From assembly GCF_010093595.1 (NCBI RefSeq), contig NW_022985437.1, forward strand, positions 255,484-319,483: DNA of 64,000 bases, given 5' to 3'. The position numbers and the translations under genes were made by a program. This stretch comes from Mytilinidion resinicola. Lineage: Eukaryota > Ascomycota > Dothideomycetes > Mytilinidiales > Mytilinidiaceae. Shown in pieces: positions 21,058 to 32,932 of the stretch (positions are counted from its first letter, which is position 1; the number at the start of each line of letters is the position of its first letter). The notes beneath the pieces were generated by a model. That model made no database searches. It had not been told where the DNA came from and worked only from the letters and a program-made list of their open reading frames with translations.

Positions 21058-23941
21058 CTACATAGTCGCCCCAGCAGCCGTTGCACCATCAACGTCCAAC
21101 ATAGCGCCTTCCTCCAGACTCTTTGGCTTGATCAGCTTGATGCTGACGTCCTTGTCTCGCGCGTACACCTTCAGACCGACCACACAGATAGCGTTCCAAG
21201 GATTGGGATTGGCTTCCGTTGCAGGACGGGCCGGTTCAGGCGGCGGCGGCGCGGCAGCGTCTGCATCTGCATACGCACCTGCATATGACCCGATCTCAGA
21301 CATAGGTGGGCCGTCATACACAGATCCTGGCGGAGAGGGTGCCGATGGTCCACCACGGAATGGAAGCGCAGAAGGGGGCTTGAGAGTCTGTTGTTCGGAG
21401 ACCTTGCTTGTGGCAGGCTTTAGAGCCTCAGGAGCCGCGGGTTTGGCTGGTGTCTCTTTGTCCGTTTTAGCAGAGGACTCGCCCTGTTGAGAAGATTCAT
21501 CCGAGTCGTCGTCGTCAGAATCAGGAGTCTCGGAGTCTTCGTCCTCAGAAGAGCTTTCTGCCTTCTTCGACTTTCCTTGATCTGCTTTATCGTCGACCCG
21601 CTCCTTCTCAGCCTCGGGCTTCTTGGATTTCTCCTCCTCCTTTTGAGGGACTTCTTTTGTCTTCTCACCTCCCTTCTTGGCCGCCTTTGCGGCCTTTTTC
21701 TCCTTTTCGGCTTTTGCTTTCTTCCATTCTTCAAACTCTGCCTTATCTGCCGCCTCCTTGTCTTTCTCAGCCTTTCCTTTATCGGCTTTGTCCTTTGCCT
21801 TCTTCTCCTTAGCTGCTTTTTCTTCCTCGGTCAGCTCGATGATGCCCTTAGCATTAGCAATGTCATAATTCATCCCGATCTGGCGAAGCTTCTGTCCATT
21901 CTCCTCTGCGTACTTCTTGACGATATCTTGGACTTCTGGCTTCGAGGGGTCGCGGCTAGCAGCAATCTTGGGAATAACTTCGTAGCGGCCAGGTTCGAGG
22001 TCGACTTCAGCGCTGACAGATCGTGTTCCGAACCAGGTGCTCCGCGCACGGACGAGATGCTCGCCTGCAGGTGCACCTTCTTCCTGAAGCAGGAAGTGGA
22101 GCTCGAAGGTATATTGGCCTTCGAGACCCCTGAAGTAGCGGTCGTCCAACTAAATAGAGTAAGTACGCGCGTGTTGAGGGTGATAGAGAAGGGGTACCAA
22201 CCTGCGATAGCACAAATACTGTCGGACCACTCTGCTTGATTTCAACCAAGAACTTGGTGTTGAGATAGCCCGTAACCCATCCAATGCTCAGACTGGTCCA
22301 CTGCTGCACAACAGTCCAGTCTTCGGAGAAGAGCCTGGTTCGATTAAGAATATCGAATCTGCTTCGTAGATCGTCATAGGACATCCAAAACATCCCATCG
22401 TCGCCAAATTGATAGTCGAGTTTCTTCAACCAGTACGGTGTCCATTCTTTGGAGCCGTCGCTCCAGGGGCCGTTCCATTCTCCGATACCAGTCCAAGCAC
22501 GAGCGCCCCATGGGTTCCTAGATACCAAGGATTAGATCGTAGAAAGTTACGACTGCATTGGGATAATTGCTCACCTGATCAGCACAAGCCTTACTTTATT
22601 TCCATTCTCGTCCTCCTCTTCGATGGCTTTGAGAACCGAATATGCATGGCCTAGAGCAAGTCCGCGTCTCGACTCGGAATCGGATCCCAGACTGGGAGAG
22701 GAAGCAGCGAATAAAAAGTCTCTTTTCTCATTCAGCAGCTCTTTCCAGAGTCTCTCCTTACTAAGAATTTTGTTCGTGAAGATAGTCGTAGTAACTCCGC
22801 CAGTCATATCCTCTTCGAACTATTAGCAGCAGGCCAAAATACAAGAGTCGTCAAACATACCAACAGCCTCGCCAGACCACCCTCCAGCGATGGCGTCAAA
22901 GTCGCCATGGACCTTGGCATAGGCTTTCTCAAGAAGCGGGAGCCAAGTCTCATTTTCATTAGCACAATGGGCGAAGTAAAGTGCTTCGGATCCCGTCTGC
23001 TCGCTCTTTCTCCACTTCTTTTCCTTCTCTCCGGTTGGGTCGTAGATGTCGACGTATGCATCGAAGTCACTTTGTCGCAGGTACAGATTATCGTCAACTA
23101 CAGTTGAGAACCACTCTCCATCTAAGCAACGTTAGCGACACGCCCAGGAACTCTTCCAGAAATTCCAACAGCGAGAAGTTACCTCTGTGGAAAACGAAGC
23201 CGTAAACACCGCACTCTTCATCCCGAGCCACACACACCCGTTCCATCAAATGCTCCATGGTGCACAAGGTTGCAACAGCAGCCACCCACCAGCAGTCACC
23301 ATTTCCGCCTTGCCTGAAGGCCAAATCAGCCAACACTCCAACTTCAAGCACTGAACAACAAACCTAACATCCGAGCTCGAAAACCCATCAACCGCAAACT
23401 GCGGCTTCTCATAAATCCAATCAACCCTATGCACCGCCTTCGGATCCGGCCCCTCACTCCTGCCTCCCTCGCCCGCATTCAAAACCTTGCTAACAGCAAC
23501 CACATCCACCGTCAATGCACTCCCCACAATCCCACTCTCCGCAAGCGTATTCAGCGCGCTCCTCAAATCATCGCCGTCAACCGTGCTCACCGCCCCCGGC
23601 GGCGGCGTATCCGCGCCGCTGTCGAGCAGCCCCTTCAGGCACTGCCCGGTGCCCAGGTCGTCCTCGATGTCGAAGTCGGGGTCCGTGAACTTCTCGTTGG
23701 TGCGGTGGCACTCGCGCACGATGCGCTTGACCTTGTTCCGGCAGTCCTCGGCGGCGGCTTCGTAGCTTTTGGCGGCGTTGATGCCCTTTGCGGGGCCCTT
23801 TGGTTTCAGCGGCGGCAACAGGTTCGCGTACAGGCTGGGCGGGAAGATGTTGGTGACTTTGCCTGGGGTTTTGGTGAGGAGGCTTGACCAGAAGTCCTCG
23901 AGGGAGGCTTGGGGGTCCTTTTTTTCGTTTTCGGAGGCCAT
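21058..23941 (-). CDS. Calpain-family cysteine protease with long charged region
   Basis: Six exons on the minus strand (23941-23364, 23313-23183, 23121-22861, 22812-22575, 22517-22202, 22149-21058) give 871 aa. The catalytic domain has all three expected residues: Cys200 in QGGNGDCWW, His379 in LALGHAYSV and Asn404 in RNPWG, plus the family stretch EDMTGGV. A beta-sandwich-like region follows (GQYTFELHFLLQEEG, WFGTRSVSAEVDLEPGRYEV), then a ~130-residue Lys/Glu coiled coil, an acidic Ser/Asp patch and a Pro/Ala tail ending GATAAGATM. Calpains cut substrates at few sites in the cytosol. This is not PalB/Rim13-like in layout; it resembles the larger calpain family expanded in filamentous ascomycetes. 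Start chosen at MASENEKKDP, where the frame opens. Confidence 0.9.
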
Positions 23942-23980
23942 GGTGGGCTAAATGGAATGGCCTCACGAGTAACGCTGCTG

Positions 23981-24030
23981 AGGAGAGGAGAGGAGAAGGG
24001 AAGGGAAGGGAAGGGAAGGGAAGGGAAGGG
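23981..24030. repeat. Microsatellite (AGGAG)n then (AAGGG)7
   Basis: Seven perfect aaggg units at 23996-24030, preceded by aggag units. It lies 40-90 bp upstream of the calpain start codon, so the sense-strand leader or promoter contains CCCTT repeats. Such tracts vary in length between isolates. Confidence 0.9.
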
Positions 24031-24034
24031 AAGA

Positions 24035-27018
24035 GGGGATAAGAGGGACAAAACGGGAGGGGCTTTCAGCTCGTCTACGAGGCTGAGGAGCTGTTTTATA
24101 TATGGAGTGTTAAGGGGTCGTATCGCTGCTGTGGGGGCCAATACACCATTAGCTTACTGGGGTTAGTGCAGCTATGCTGTAGGCTACAAGTTGCATATGC
24201 ATATCAATTGCTGACTACAGCTGGCCCCAATATAAGAAAGAACCCGTTGTCTTTGGCTTTCTAGCTGTCGTCTAGCTGTCGTGGTCATGCGGGGTGGTCT
24301 ATCTTCACCGGCCGTGGCTGACAGCTGAGGTTTACCCCTGTCTCTCAGGAAGCCGAGCCGAACCCCAGGCCGGGAGCGGAGTCGGGCCGTGGTGCTATCT
24401 AGATCATCTTCAGGATGTGCTTCGCCGTATCTGGCACGTGGTTACTCTCAAGATCGCTAGATCTTCTCCATAACGTTATTGAGATGCCTGAGCAGATCGT
24501 CCGGTACATGCCGTCTGGGTATCTGTCGTAGCTTGGCCATATAATATCGGAGTTTACTCTGGCGAACGAGCCGCAGACTTGTAGAACGACCTGTCCTTTA
24601 ACCGAGTAAATGTAAGCCTTGTGCTCAGATGAATAATCCCCAATGTTTTAAGTTACATGGAGGTTACGAGGGAAGTCCAGAGGATGGAGAAATCTGCGAT
24701 CGCATCATCCAGAGCTTACTTTCAAGGGCGGTGCTAAGGTCCATCGACATTATGGATCGATGTTCTAGTCCAGATTGAGCCCTTCATTCGATTCAATTTG
24801 AGCTGGTCGTCAGTACACGAGATCGTGTGTAACTTGTCTAGACCCCGCTCGTTAGTAATCGGTTCAACAGACTAGTAGGGCCCTTGAAATCTGGTGACAA
24901 GCCTTTGGATAAAGCTACTCTTTCGACTCTGCTTTTTGAGTCGCAAGCGCTGGGCGCCCTGAGCTGAATTGACTAGTAAGAAGGTCCAAATAGGCCGGAT
25001 GCGGTTTACCGCTTGCCTGCTTGTCTGATACGATGTCCATGGAAACTTGAAAAGATCACTAAAGGTATATACAACAGTTCCCATCTAAATCGTTTTTTTT
25101 CGTGAATCGGGAGCTCTTAGGTATGTCTCGACGAGACTGCCATACAGCGTCAAGGATCAGCCATAGTGTTGTGTTGAATGCGGCCATATCGGTCTTTGGA
25201 TAAACTATATATTAGACGCTAAGATCGACATGTTCGAATAGTTTCTTGTGTTACATCTAACGCACATATCACCTTGATGCCTACCTATCTCTAGATCTAG
25301 CACATTCATCTCATTCTGGAAAAGCGGATCTCAAAGCCGCTAGGTCAAGGCATAGCGACTTCCTCACGCAGGAAATGATCAATTGGGCCCCGAACCCCGC
25401 TACTGTACCCAACTCTCATCTTGGACAAACATCCCGTCACCTACATACCAGGGAGATGCCTGATAGCACCAAGAGTGGGGACGGTGGTAAAAACCCTTCA
25501 GCGGGAGAGCGGGAGGCAGATCGGGATGTACTCTTTGGGATTTTGGAACTGACTTATCATTTTAGAATGCAGCTCGCTAACCGTCACGCGGAGACGCCGT
25601 GTCTCGATCCAGAGCGTGCTGCAGCGGCGTTATCGTCCGATAGTGGGCTGTATACAGTTGCTTTCCGTGCCGTGATGCCCGCACAAGACAGGTTGCCGTG
25701 GCTAGTCCTGGACAGGCAGCCGTGGCTAGTCCTGGACAGGCAATCGGCCAGCATATGAGAAGGAGTTTGCGAATGTGGAAGGGGAGGGCGGTTGGTGGCC
25801 GAGTGCGGGCGTAGAGAGATGGGAGGGGTGGCATGAGCAGAATGTATAGCAGTGACGTGCTATATCCGCAACAAGAAATCATGGTACGCTCCGAGCGATG
25901 ACCGCGCTTGTCCGCCGGATGGCTGCAGCACATAGCACCCTGGAGGACTGGTGCCGCTAGCACGAGTCACACAGTGGATCTGGATGTGGGAGAATGTTGT
26001 GATATATGTTGTTGCCATGTCATTCGTCTCTACCTAGCTGTCACAAGCTGTGTTTCCACAGAACAGCCCCGCCCGTCGTACTGGCCCCGAATGAGAGAAG
26101 AGACAAGTAATCAATAGTCTCCGGAAAAAACCGTGAAGAGCCAAAGAAAATAAGTATGCTGAACAGTACCCCTGAACAGTCCTTACATGTGGTATCGAGG
26201 ACAGCACCGTGCTGCGCCGTAGTACCCAACACGCCAATGGAACCAGTGGAAAGGGAAAATTAGGATTAGAAGGCGACAGAGAGAGCTAGTCGCACAATTA
26301 GGAAAGGCAGAAACAGAAGTCGTACAGCAGCCCTTTTGGACAATAAGCCTGAAACAAGCAGGGCAACCGACCAGGCCGCCGAGGCGAGCGGTGCGATGAG
26401 CGGACCAGACGGAAGAGTGCCCACGCCACCACCCAAAACCGATCTAGAGCAGAAGCAAGGTTCCTTTTTGGTGCAGGCTAAGTGCGCAGGCGGCCGTAAC
26501 GAGCATGTCGAGATAGCCGCTCCAGTAAGACGCCGAAAAAAGGCCAGGCCTGCAGGCGGCCAGGGAAAAGGAACAGGGGACCGGGACGCCGTGCTACGCA
26601 GCCGAGCCGAAAGGACGAGAGACGCTGGATGAGGGGAAGGAAGCCACACTCGAGACGCGGATGTGACGGTGGAACCGGGCAGAGAGGCGGGTGCTGGGTG
26701 TCGCAGAGCGGCCGGCTGCAATGCCTGCGTGTGCGATGGGCGGCGATCCGCCAACCGGGATTTGGGGACATCCCTGCGTCTGGCACGCAAGCTGCCGATC
26801 GCCGCAGTCACCCACAGGGGCGCCCGATCACCTGCCGTGCACTCGGTCAGCTTTGCCTCGAGGAAGAGCGGCGACGGCGCGGTGGAGCAGGACGAGGCGC
26901 TGCAGATGCCGCCAAAAGCTGCCGTCGCATTGGCAGCGGGTGTGGGCTGCAGCCTCACCACGTGGCAGACGCGCTGCAAAGGGAGACAAGCGAGAGGACG
27001 TACCAGGTCGGGCTGCAT
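24035..27018. other. Gene-poor 3-kb stretch
   Basis: No gene supported. 24.1-26.2 kb is of mixed composition with stops in all frames; short open frames such as 25375-25758 (plus) have no domain or splice context. From about 26.3 kb GC content rises and long open frames appear on both strands through base composition alone. The part next to 27019 is probably the 3' untranslated region of the small zinc-ribbon gene on the minus strand. Confidence 0.4.
25695..25742. repeat. Perfect 24-bp tandem duplication
   Basis: gccgtggctagtcctggaca followed by ggca occurs twice back to back (25695-25718 and 25719-25742) with no mismatch, so it is a recent duplication in otherwise non-coding sequence. Confidence 0.85.
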
Positions 27019-27183
27019 CTACGCCTTGGCCGTGCACGGCCGGCACGTCTTCAGCTTGCAGTGCTTGCACTCGAAGATGTACCAGTGCGGGCCCGAGTGG
27101 CACATGTTGCAGTTCCAGAGAATCAGCGTCGTGTCCGACTTGATCATGGTGAACGAGTGCTCGCAGCTGCCGGGGACTGCCAT
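27019..27183 (-). CDS. Small cysteine-rich zinc-ribbon-like protein, 54 aa
   Basis: ATG at 27183 to stop at 27019. The protein is mostly one dense pattern: a Cys/His pair near the start (SCEHSFTMIKSDTTLILWN), then CNMC, HSGPHWYIFEC, KHC and KTCRPC, seven cysteines with three histidines, ending in CTAKA. This arrangement fits a zinc ribbon that senses or wraps nucleic acid or protein, but I do not know a function. From memory, closely similar sequences occur as hypothetical proteins in other filamentous ascomycetes, which argues for a real gene; this was not checked. An upstream in-frame extension (FTLAPASTTTPPAA...) after a ctgac...ccag acceptor at about 27240 suggests a further 5' exon that I could not complete. 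It is the only convincing gene between 24 and 31 kb. Confidence 0.75.
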   Translation of the reverse strand: MAVPGSCEHSFTMIKSDTTLILWNCNMCHSGPHWYIFECKHCKLKTCRPCTAKA

Positions 27184-27517
27184 TGCTGCGGGGGGCGTGG
27201 TGGTGGAAGCGGGAGCCAGGGTGAAGGAGTCTGGAGACGGTCAGCAAATGCCAATGGGGGGGGGCCGCATATGTAGGCAGCAAACGGTGAGGCCTACGCT
27301 GCGGGAGCGTTGGACACGCGGTGTGAGGAGGAGCGGCGTGGGATGTGTTTCAATTCAAGCTGACTGCCCGTAGCTGGCAAAAAGCAAAGTTCGCAACGAC
27401 AGGGCGGATGAGTAAGGTTACGGCTCGACGGCTGGGCGGCTGGTGAGGGACTCGAGGCGGAGATCAGAGGTGGGTTGGAGGCTCTGGTTCGGGCTGAGTA
27501 GCGCGGAGGTGGGTGTT

Positions 27518-27524
27518 CTTATAT
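27518..27524 (-). promoter_or_regulatory. Putative TATA box for the small zinc-ribbon gene
   Basis: Minus-strand ATATAAG about 335 bp upstream of the ATG at 27183. The distance would leave a long leader, consistent with a leader intron whose branch point and acceptor (ctgac...ccag) are visible near 27235-27245. Inferred from sequence only. Confidence 0.3.
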
Positions 27525-30500
27525 CTGGCTGGCTTCGACCTCGTCCACGGTCGAGCAACGGCCGCCCTGGAACACCTGCTGCCATGTCCACCGCGCGTGC
27601 AACTCCAGCAGCGCGCAGCCGTCGCGGCCGGTGCGATTCAGTCCATTCCTGTGACGAGGCTCGCGAGAAGAGACGGGCGCCGTCCAAAGCGGGCAGCGAC
27701 AGGACCAAAGCAGCAAAGGATACACGGCTCGTCCTACGCGGCAGGCTGATAGAACTTGACTCTGACATGGCTATGTGTGGACATGCTCGACTGCTCACCA
27801 CCGGCGCGCCAGAAGGGGCATGGCCGGCGCTTTTTGCTCCACCAGGGCTGGCTGTCCCGCTGCCGCGGCGATGGTAGTATTCCTGGGTCGCCGATCCCTG
27901 TTGCAGCTTGGGCGAGGGCGGCGAGAGTCATGCCAGGCCTGGCGGACGCAACGAAGATGCCTGGCAATTATATGGACGCACCGCCGTTGCACGAACCAGA
28001 CGACGTGCTCACAGGGCGCGTGGGGTGCGGCAGGCGGCCGTGTGATGAAGGAGCCGGCAGCATCGGCGAGAGACAGCAGACTGGTCCTTGCAGCGCGAAG
28101 GATGATGGCGTCGTCGATATGCTTCGCGAGCCAGCGGAAGCCGCTCCGTGCGCCAGAGACGTAGCTAGAGAAGAAGACGGCCAGGAGACCTGCAGGAGCC
28201 TTACCGGAGAGATCCAGGGGACCCCCGACTGAGCGCCGGGCATCTGAGGCGGCCGTCAGAGGGGCAAAGGTTGGACGGAGGATTCGATCGCGCCCAGGGA
28301 CCATCCAATAGGGGCACCACCGCTCCCAGCAGGGCGGCGCTGGGATGTGGCTGAGCGGGGGGGTGCAGGTGGGGGAGGTGTTTGGATTAAGGTTTGGGGG
28401 ATCGCGGGCAGGCTGCCGGTCACTCTGGCCGCCATGCACACGACGGGCTTCCAGCTTCCAAACAAGCACAACCCTTCGCTGCTCACCACTCACACGGCGC
28501 CCTCCCCCCTCCAGCACCGCGTTCGTCGGCATCGTGCTGCCTGGCCGGGACAGCCGGGTCATCGCTTGCTCTGGAGGCCCCGATGCGGCGCGCTGCAGCA
28601 CTAAGGACGCTGCCGCTGCTCGCGCTGCTGCGAACTCATCACCCGATTGCTGGCTGCCGCGCCAACACTGCCGCGACGTTGCCCTCGCCGTCGCTGGCTG
28701 GCTGTCCGGCTCTCGCGCCGTTCGTGCTCAACGCGCCTGCATTCCGTGTCGTCTGGCCGCCGCTCGGAATCAGACGCCTGCGTCTTCGCGGCGTGTGCGT
28801 CTCGCTCAACCCTGCGCTCACTGATGCGCCGGGAATCCGCGAGCCAGGTCGATCTGCCTTCAGAAACCCGGTTCAGCTGTGTAGTTGCATGGGCGCCTTC
28901 CACAGGCTTGCTCGCCAAAGCAACGACGTCGGCATGAGGCCGGACCGGGGTCCTGGCCTGCGACTCTCCCAGCTGCTTCGAGGCCTCCCTTAACCGTCAC
29001 AGGCTGGCGGCGCTGCTGTGGCTGCTGTGGCGTCCTGATCGGCCATCATCCTCGGCGGCATCCTCGGCGGCGGGCAGGCCGACCCTGGATATGAGTGCGT
29101 CGAAGCGCCGTAGAGAGCCTGCCACCGACCTGTCGCTTTCTCGATAGAGCGTCCCAAGCGGTCGAGACGCTCAGCGTGATGTCGACCTGCAGCAGAGTCG
29201 CGATGGCGTCTGCGCCCACGCTAAAAACTGCCATATCAAACATCCTGAACACCAGGACATGCTCGCCTATCAGAAACAGTTCATCTCATGCTCAGCTTCC
29301 TGGATTCCTTGTGCGTACCGCGTCCTGAGCCGGTCTTCCCTGGCCCTCGTCCTTGCTCCTTTACGCTATCACATCTCCACATTCCACGCATCGGTTTCTT
29401 GTGCGCTGACATGCAATCACAGGGGTTTCTTTCCTTCACCGAGGATACCTGAGCAAGGCTTCGGCTCCTCCCTGCCGTTTTCTGCCAGAGATAGCTCACT
29501 GCATCTACAGAAGTTGCCTTTAGCTCTTGCCGCATCGTAGCCATGGCTGCTCGCCGTAAGTTCGAAGAGACTTAGGTCTTTCAACGAGCTGAAAAGGCAT
29601 CTTCGATTGCTCGACGAGTGTGTTGAAGATGCGGTGAGACTGTTCCCCTTAGACTCGAACCTTGCGTTGCACAAGATGTCCAAAACAGCAACGTTGCTGC
29701 TTCTGTTTCACAAGATCGGGGTGCGCCTGTTTAGCAGCCCCACTTATGCAAGATCAATGGTACGTACGACCCCGAAATCGGATCTTGTGGCGTTCCGGGC
29801 GCTGGGGGCGTCTCACGGAGCTTGCGTGCGTAGGACAAAAGGCAGCGCTGGTTGGATGCCTCGACTCCCGCCTATCATCTATTATCCCAGCAAGTCGGCC
29901 TCCTACTCGGAGTAATCATATGCAGAGGTGATTGAAATTTCACACTGGCTAGCTAATGGCTCCTACATGCAGGTGAAATACCAGTGAACACACCCCTTGA
30001 GTTTGAACGAAGTCATTGGATTGGTAAATACCCAATCGTTCCTGAACCGCCAACCCCAAAATCTTCGGTATCCCCAACCTTCCACCTCTGGAAGTCCTCA
30101 AAACGCGATAGGTACATAGGTACCTATGTACGATGCTACGCCAGCATCTAACCACCTACATATCCGTCATCGCTTGTCATTATACCTTCGACTAATATTA
30201 TTGTTGTCAGGGCGCCACCATCTCCAACAATGGAATATCGAAAGGCTGCGTACCACGTCCCGCAACAACGCAACTGGAAATCGCCCTCATGGGGGCATAC
30301 CGTAAGAAGCCCAGTGGAGGTACACGCAATGCATGCTGTGCGTGCCGTTTCCTGTCAAATCGCCATGAGCGACAGTGCACAGCATGTACAGGCACAGGCG
30401 CCTCGGCGAGACTCCGATCGAGCCACAGCTGTCTGTGCCTTCGAGGGGTGTGCGGCCTAGTAATGCCACCTGGGAAATACCCCACGCGTGGTGAGGCCCA

Positions 30501-31156
30501 GAGGGGAGTGTCCTGGTTATCGGTATGCCGAAGACCGAGATGTGGACGTGAGCCACCAGCTCCCTGTTGGGCCACTGTGTAAGGATGAGCTTGTTAAAAG
30601 GGTAATCCGCGTGCCGCTTCTTGTCAACTTGCACTTTTATAAAATCGCTTCTATCATTTCGGTCGTACTGTTGAGAGCTACATCTCCCCAATCCACTTAT
30701 GACGCCCAAGCCCAATTACCGAGATGATGGATGCGAAGCCTTTTCGGCAGCAGGTTGCGGAAAGAGGCTGGTTGTGGGGGTTCATCTTGACGTCGTATTG
30801 AGCTCGTTCCGTGGAGAATCGTCGGTCGTTGCACGGATGACAGCTGTGAGCTGGCAATGTACTTTTTGGATTGCGTGATCATGAGAGAATTCCTTGAGTG
30901 GTGGTCTTGGTTTGATGAGGAGACGGTGGGCTGAGCGCGGGATATTACCCCTGCCAAGCATTTTGAAAAGCGATTCTCTGTGTGCTGTAGTTTCCTCCAA
31001 AAAAAAAGCATTCGTCTGCTCAAAAACCTCGCACGCAAACTCCTCTTCACACAATTCCGTAGAGCCAATGCAGACAGCATCCGAGAAACCCAACACAACT
31101 AACAAGAATCCCAACTCACCTCGCACACAGACCTTTCCTTGACCCTCTCAATCCCT
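27525..31156. other. GC-rich then mixed gene-free stretch (3.6 kb)
   Basis: 27.5-29.1 kb is GC-rich with overlapping open frames on both strands, none with a recognisable domain, signal peptide or coherent exon chain. 29.1-31.1 kb is more balanced and also lacks supported genes. A minus-strand frame at 30782-31126 begins like a signal peptide but lies in the 3' flank of the sugar-transporter gene and has no further support. Confidence 0.35.
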
Positions 31157-32932
31157 TCACATCTCCTCCTCTCGATGCTCCACCCCCGGCTTCTCCACCA
31201 CCCCTCCCCCTTGCTTATCCAACACAATCTCCTCCCGATAAACCGCAACCAAATCCTCATCCCCAAACAGCCGCGCCACCTCCTCCAACGAGCAGTGCGA
31301 CGTATCCGGGAACCACGTCCACGCGATCCCCGCGCCCACAACCGCACAGCTCACAAACACCATATAGAACTTCCACCCGATGTTGTCAAACGCCGTCGGC
31401 GCCACCTGCAGCCACAGGATATTGATTAGACAGTATGCGCCTAGGCAGCACGTCACGCCTTTCGCGCGGAGGTGCGTGGGGAACAATTCCGCAGCATAGA
31501 AGTACCCGACACCGTCGAGGATGAAGCCGTAGCACCAGACGTAGACGAAGATGAAGGCGACGGCGGCGGCGAGGCCGGAGGTGTTGGTGGTGCCGAGGTA
31601 GGTGGCGGTCAGGGCGGCGACGATGGAGATGTTGACGGCGCAGACGAGCATGCCGGTGGCGAGGAGGGTGGGGCGCGGGAAGCGGTCGACGATGAAGATG
31701 GAGGCGATGACGGCGGAGAGGCCTTGCAGGATGTTGCCGGCTTGGAAGAGGAGGACCTGCGAAGGGGAGAAGCCGAGGGATTTAAAGAGAATGGGCCCGT
31801 AGTCTGGACAAGGTTTGTTAGTGGGTGTTTAGGTTGGGATGGTGGGAGGGGAGGGGCACGGACTAGCTATGGTGAGGGTGCCGGTACAGTAGAGGAGGAC
31901 GAGGAGGGAGCTGGAGATGTAGAGGCGCTTTCTGTAGGATGGGCGGCGGAGCATTCCGATCCATGACGAGTCCAGGCGGCTGTCAATCTCGAGCTGCTTC
32001 TTCATTTGGTAGAACTCTACTGTTGCGAATTCGTGGTTCGGGTCGTCGCTAGAGGAGTGCATTTCCCGCACAATGTCCCAAGCCTCGTCGATCTTGTCTT
32101 TGGTAAGGAGGTATCGTGGGCTCTCTGGGATGAAAGGCATGACCGCGAGCGTAATTAGTGGGAAGAGGCAGCCCAAGGCTAGTGGAGCGCGCCATTGGTT
32201 GCCAGAACCGCCGGTGTAGTAGTAGAATCCTACTCCAACGTACGAGGAAACGAGGTATCCTATGTTTATCATTGCTGCGTGGATGTTGGAGAGGGCGCCG
32301 CGATGGTAGGGCGGCACGAACTCAGTTATCCACAGCGGGATAGAGTTCATGAGCATCAGGTTGCTAGTACATACGTTAGCTCAAGTATGTTACCAATACA
32401 GAAGAGCATATATGAAGGCAGTATTGACCTACCCAAACCCATTGGTGAAGCGGAATACGATGCTGATTTAGGTCAGTAAGTGCTGTGAGGTGCTCGCAGG
32501 CAGTTGCTACATACAACATGGCGACATGTACCGACCCAGCTTGCAAAGCAAGGGACAAGCATACTATCACACAGGCAGTGGCAATCGCAATCCTTCGACC
32601 AAAGCGGTCCGCGAACCACGCGTTGAAGACGCATCCGAAGAAGCCGCCGGCGTAGAAGAGTGAGTTCATCGCTCCAATGATTTGGGATGCATTCTTTGCA
32701 GTTGCGAGGTTCATATACTCAAAGAAGGAGGGTTGTCCTTTTAGGAGTCAGTGATTAGACACCAATTGGGCAAAAGGTAGAAGGTGAGTGTACCAAGGGT
32801 GGTAGCGATGATGGCGGCCGCATATCCTAGCGAGAGGCTGCCAAACGAAACGCCAGTGACTCTCCACACTGTAGACGCCTTGTAGTGACCGCGATGGTCC
32901 TTACTGATACTGGTTTCGGCGTTTGTTTCCAT
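31157..32932 (-). CDS. MFS sugar porter (hexose/lactose-permease type)
   Basis: Five exons on the minus strand (32932-32794, 32737-32515, 32462-32433, 32363-31864, 31803-31157) give 512 aa. Sugar-porter signatures are present: NAWFADRFGRR after TM2, VPPYHRG in the loop after TM4, PESPRYLLTKDK before the central loop, GYFYAAELFPTHLRAKG near TM10 and WFPDTSHCSLEEV after TM12. About 12 membrane helices. It should import a sugar with protons across the plasma membrane; the substrate cannot be read, and the FNAWFADRFGRR form is commonest in fungal lactose/hexose permease-like members. Exon 3 is only 30 bp and intron 4 uses a GTCCGT donor. The start METNAETS is the first Met in frame with TM1; upstream frames are not hydrophobic or conserved. 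Confidence 0.9.

Noticed and set aside
21487..22239. 250-codon plus-strand ORF rich in Leu/Phe/Cys, membrane-like
   Set aside because: Antisense of the Lys/Glu-rich part of the calpain, which reads as Phe/Leu on the other strand.
27756..28232. 158-codon plus-strand ORF
   Set aside because: Composition-driven, no family features, overlapped by equally long frames on the opposite strand.
26266..29100. Multiple long ORFs on both strands
   Set aside because: GC-rich composition opens all frames; none has a domain or splice chain, except the 54-codon zinc-ribbon gene.
29640..29720. Possible tRNA on the minus strand, from a GGTTCGAGTCT-like B box
   Set aside because: No A box or cloverleaf stems could be drawn around it.
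30782..31126. 114-codon minus-strand ORF starting with a hydrophobic stretch like a signal peptide
   Set aside because: Lies in the 3' flank of the sugar-porter gene; the rest has no conserved pattern or cysteines expected of a secreted protein.
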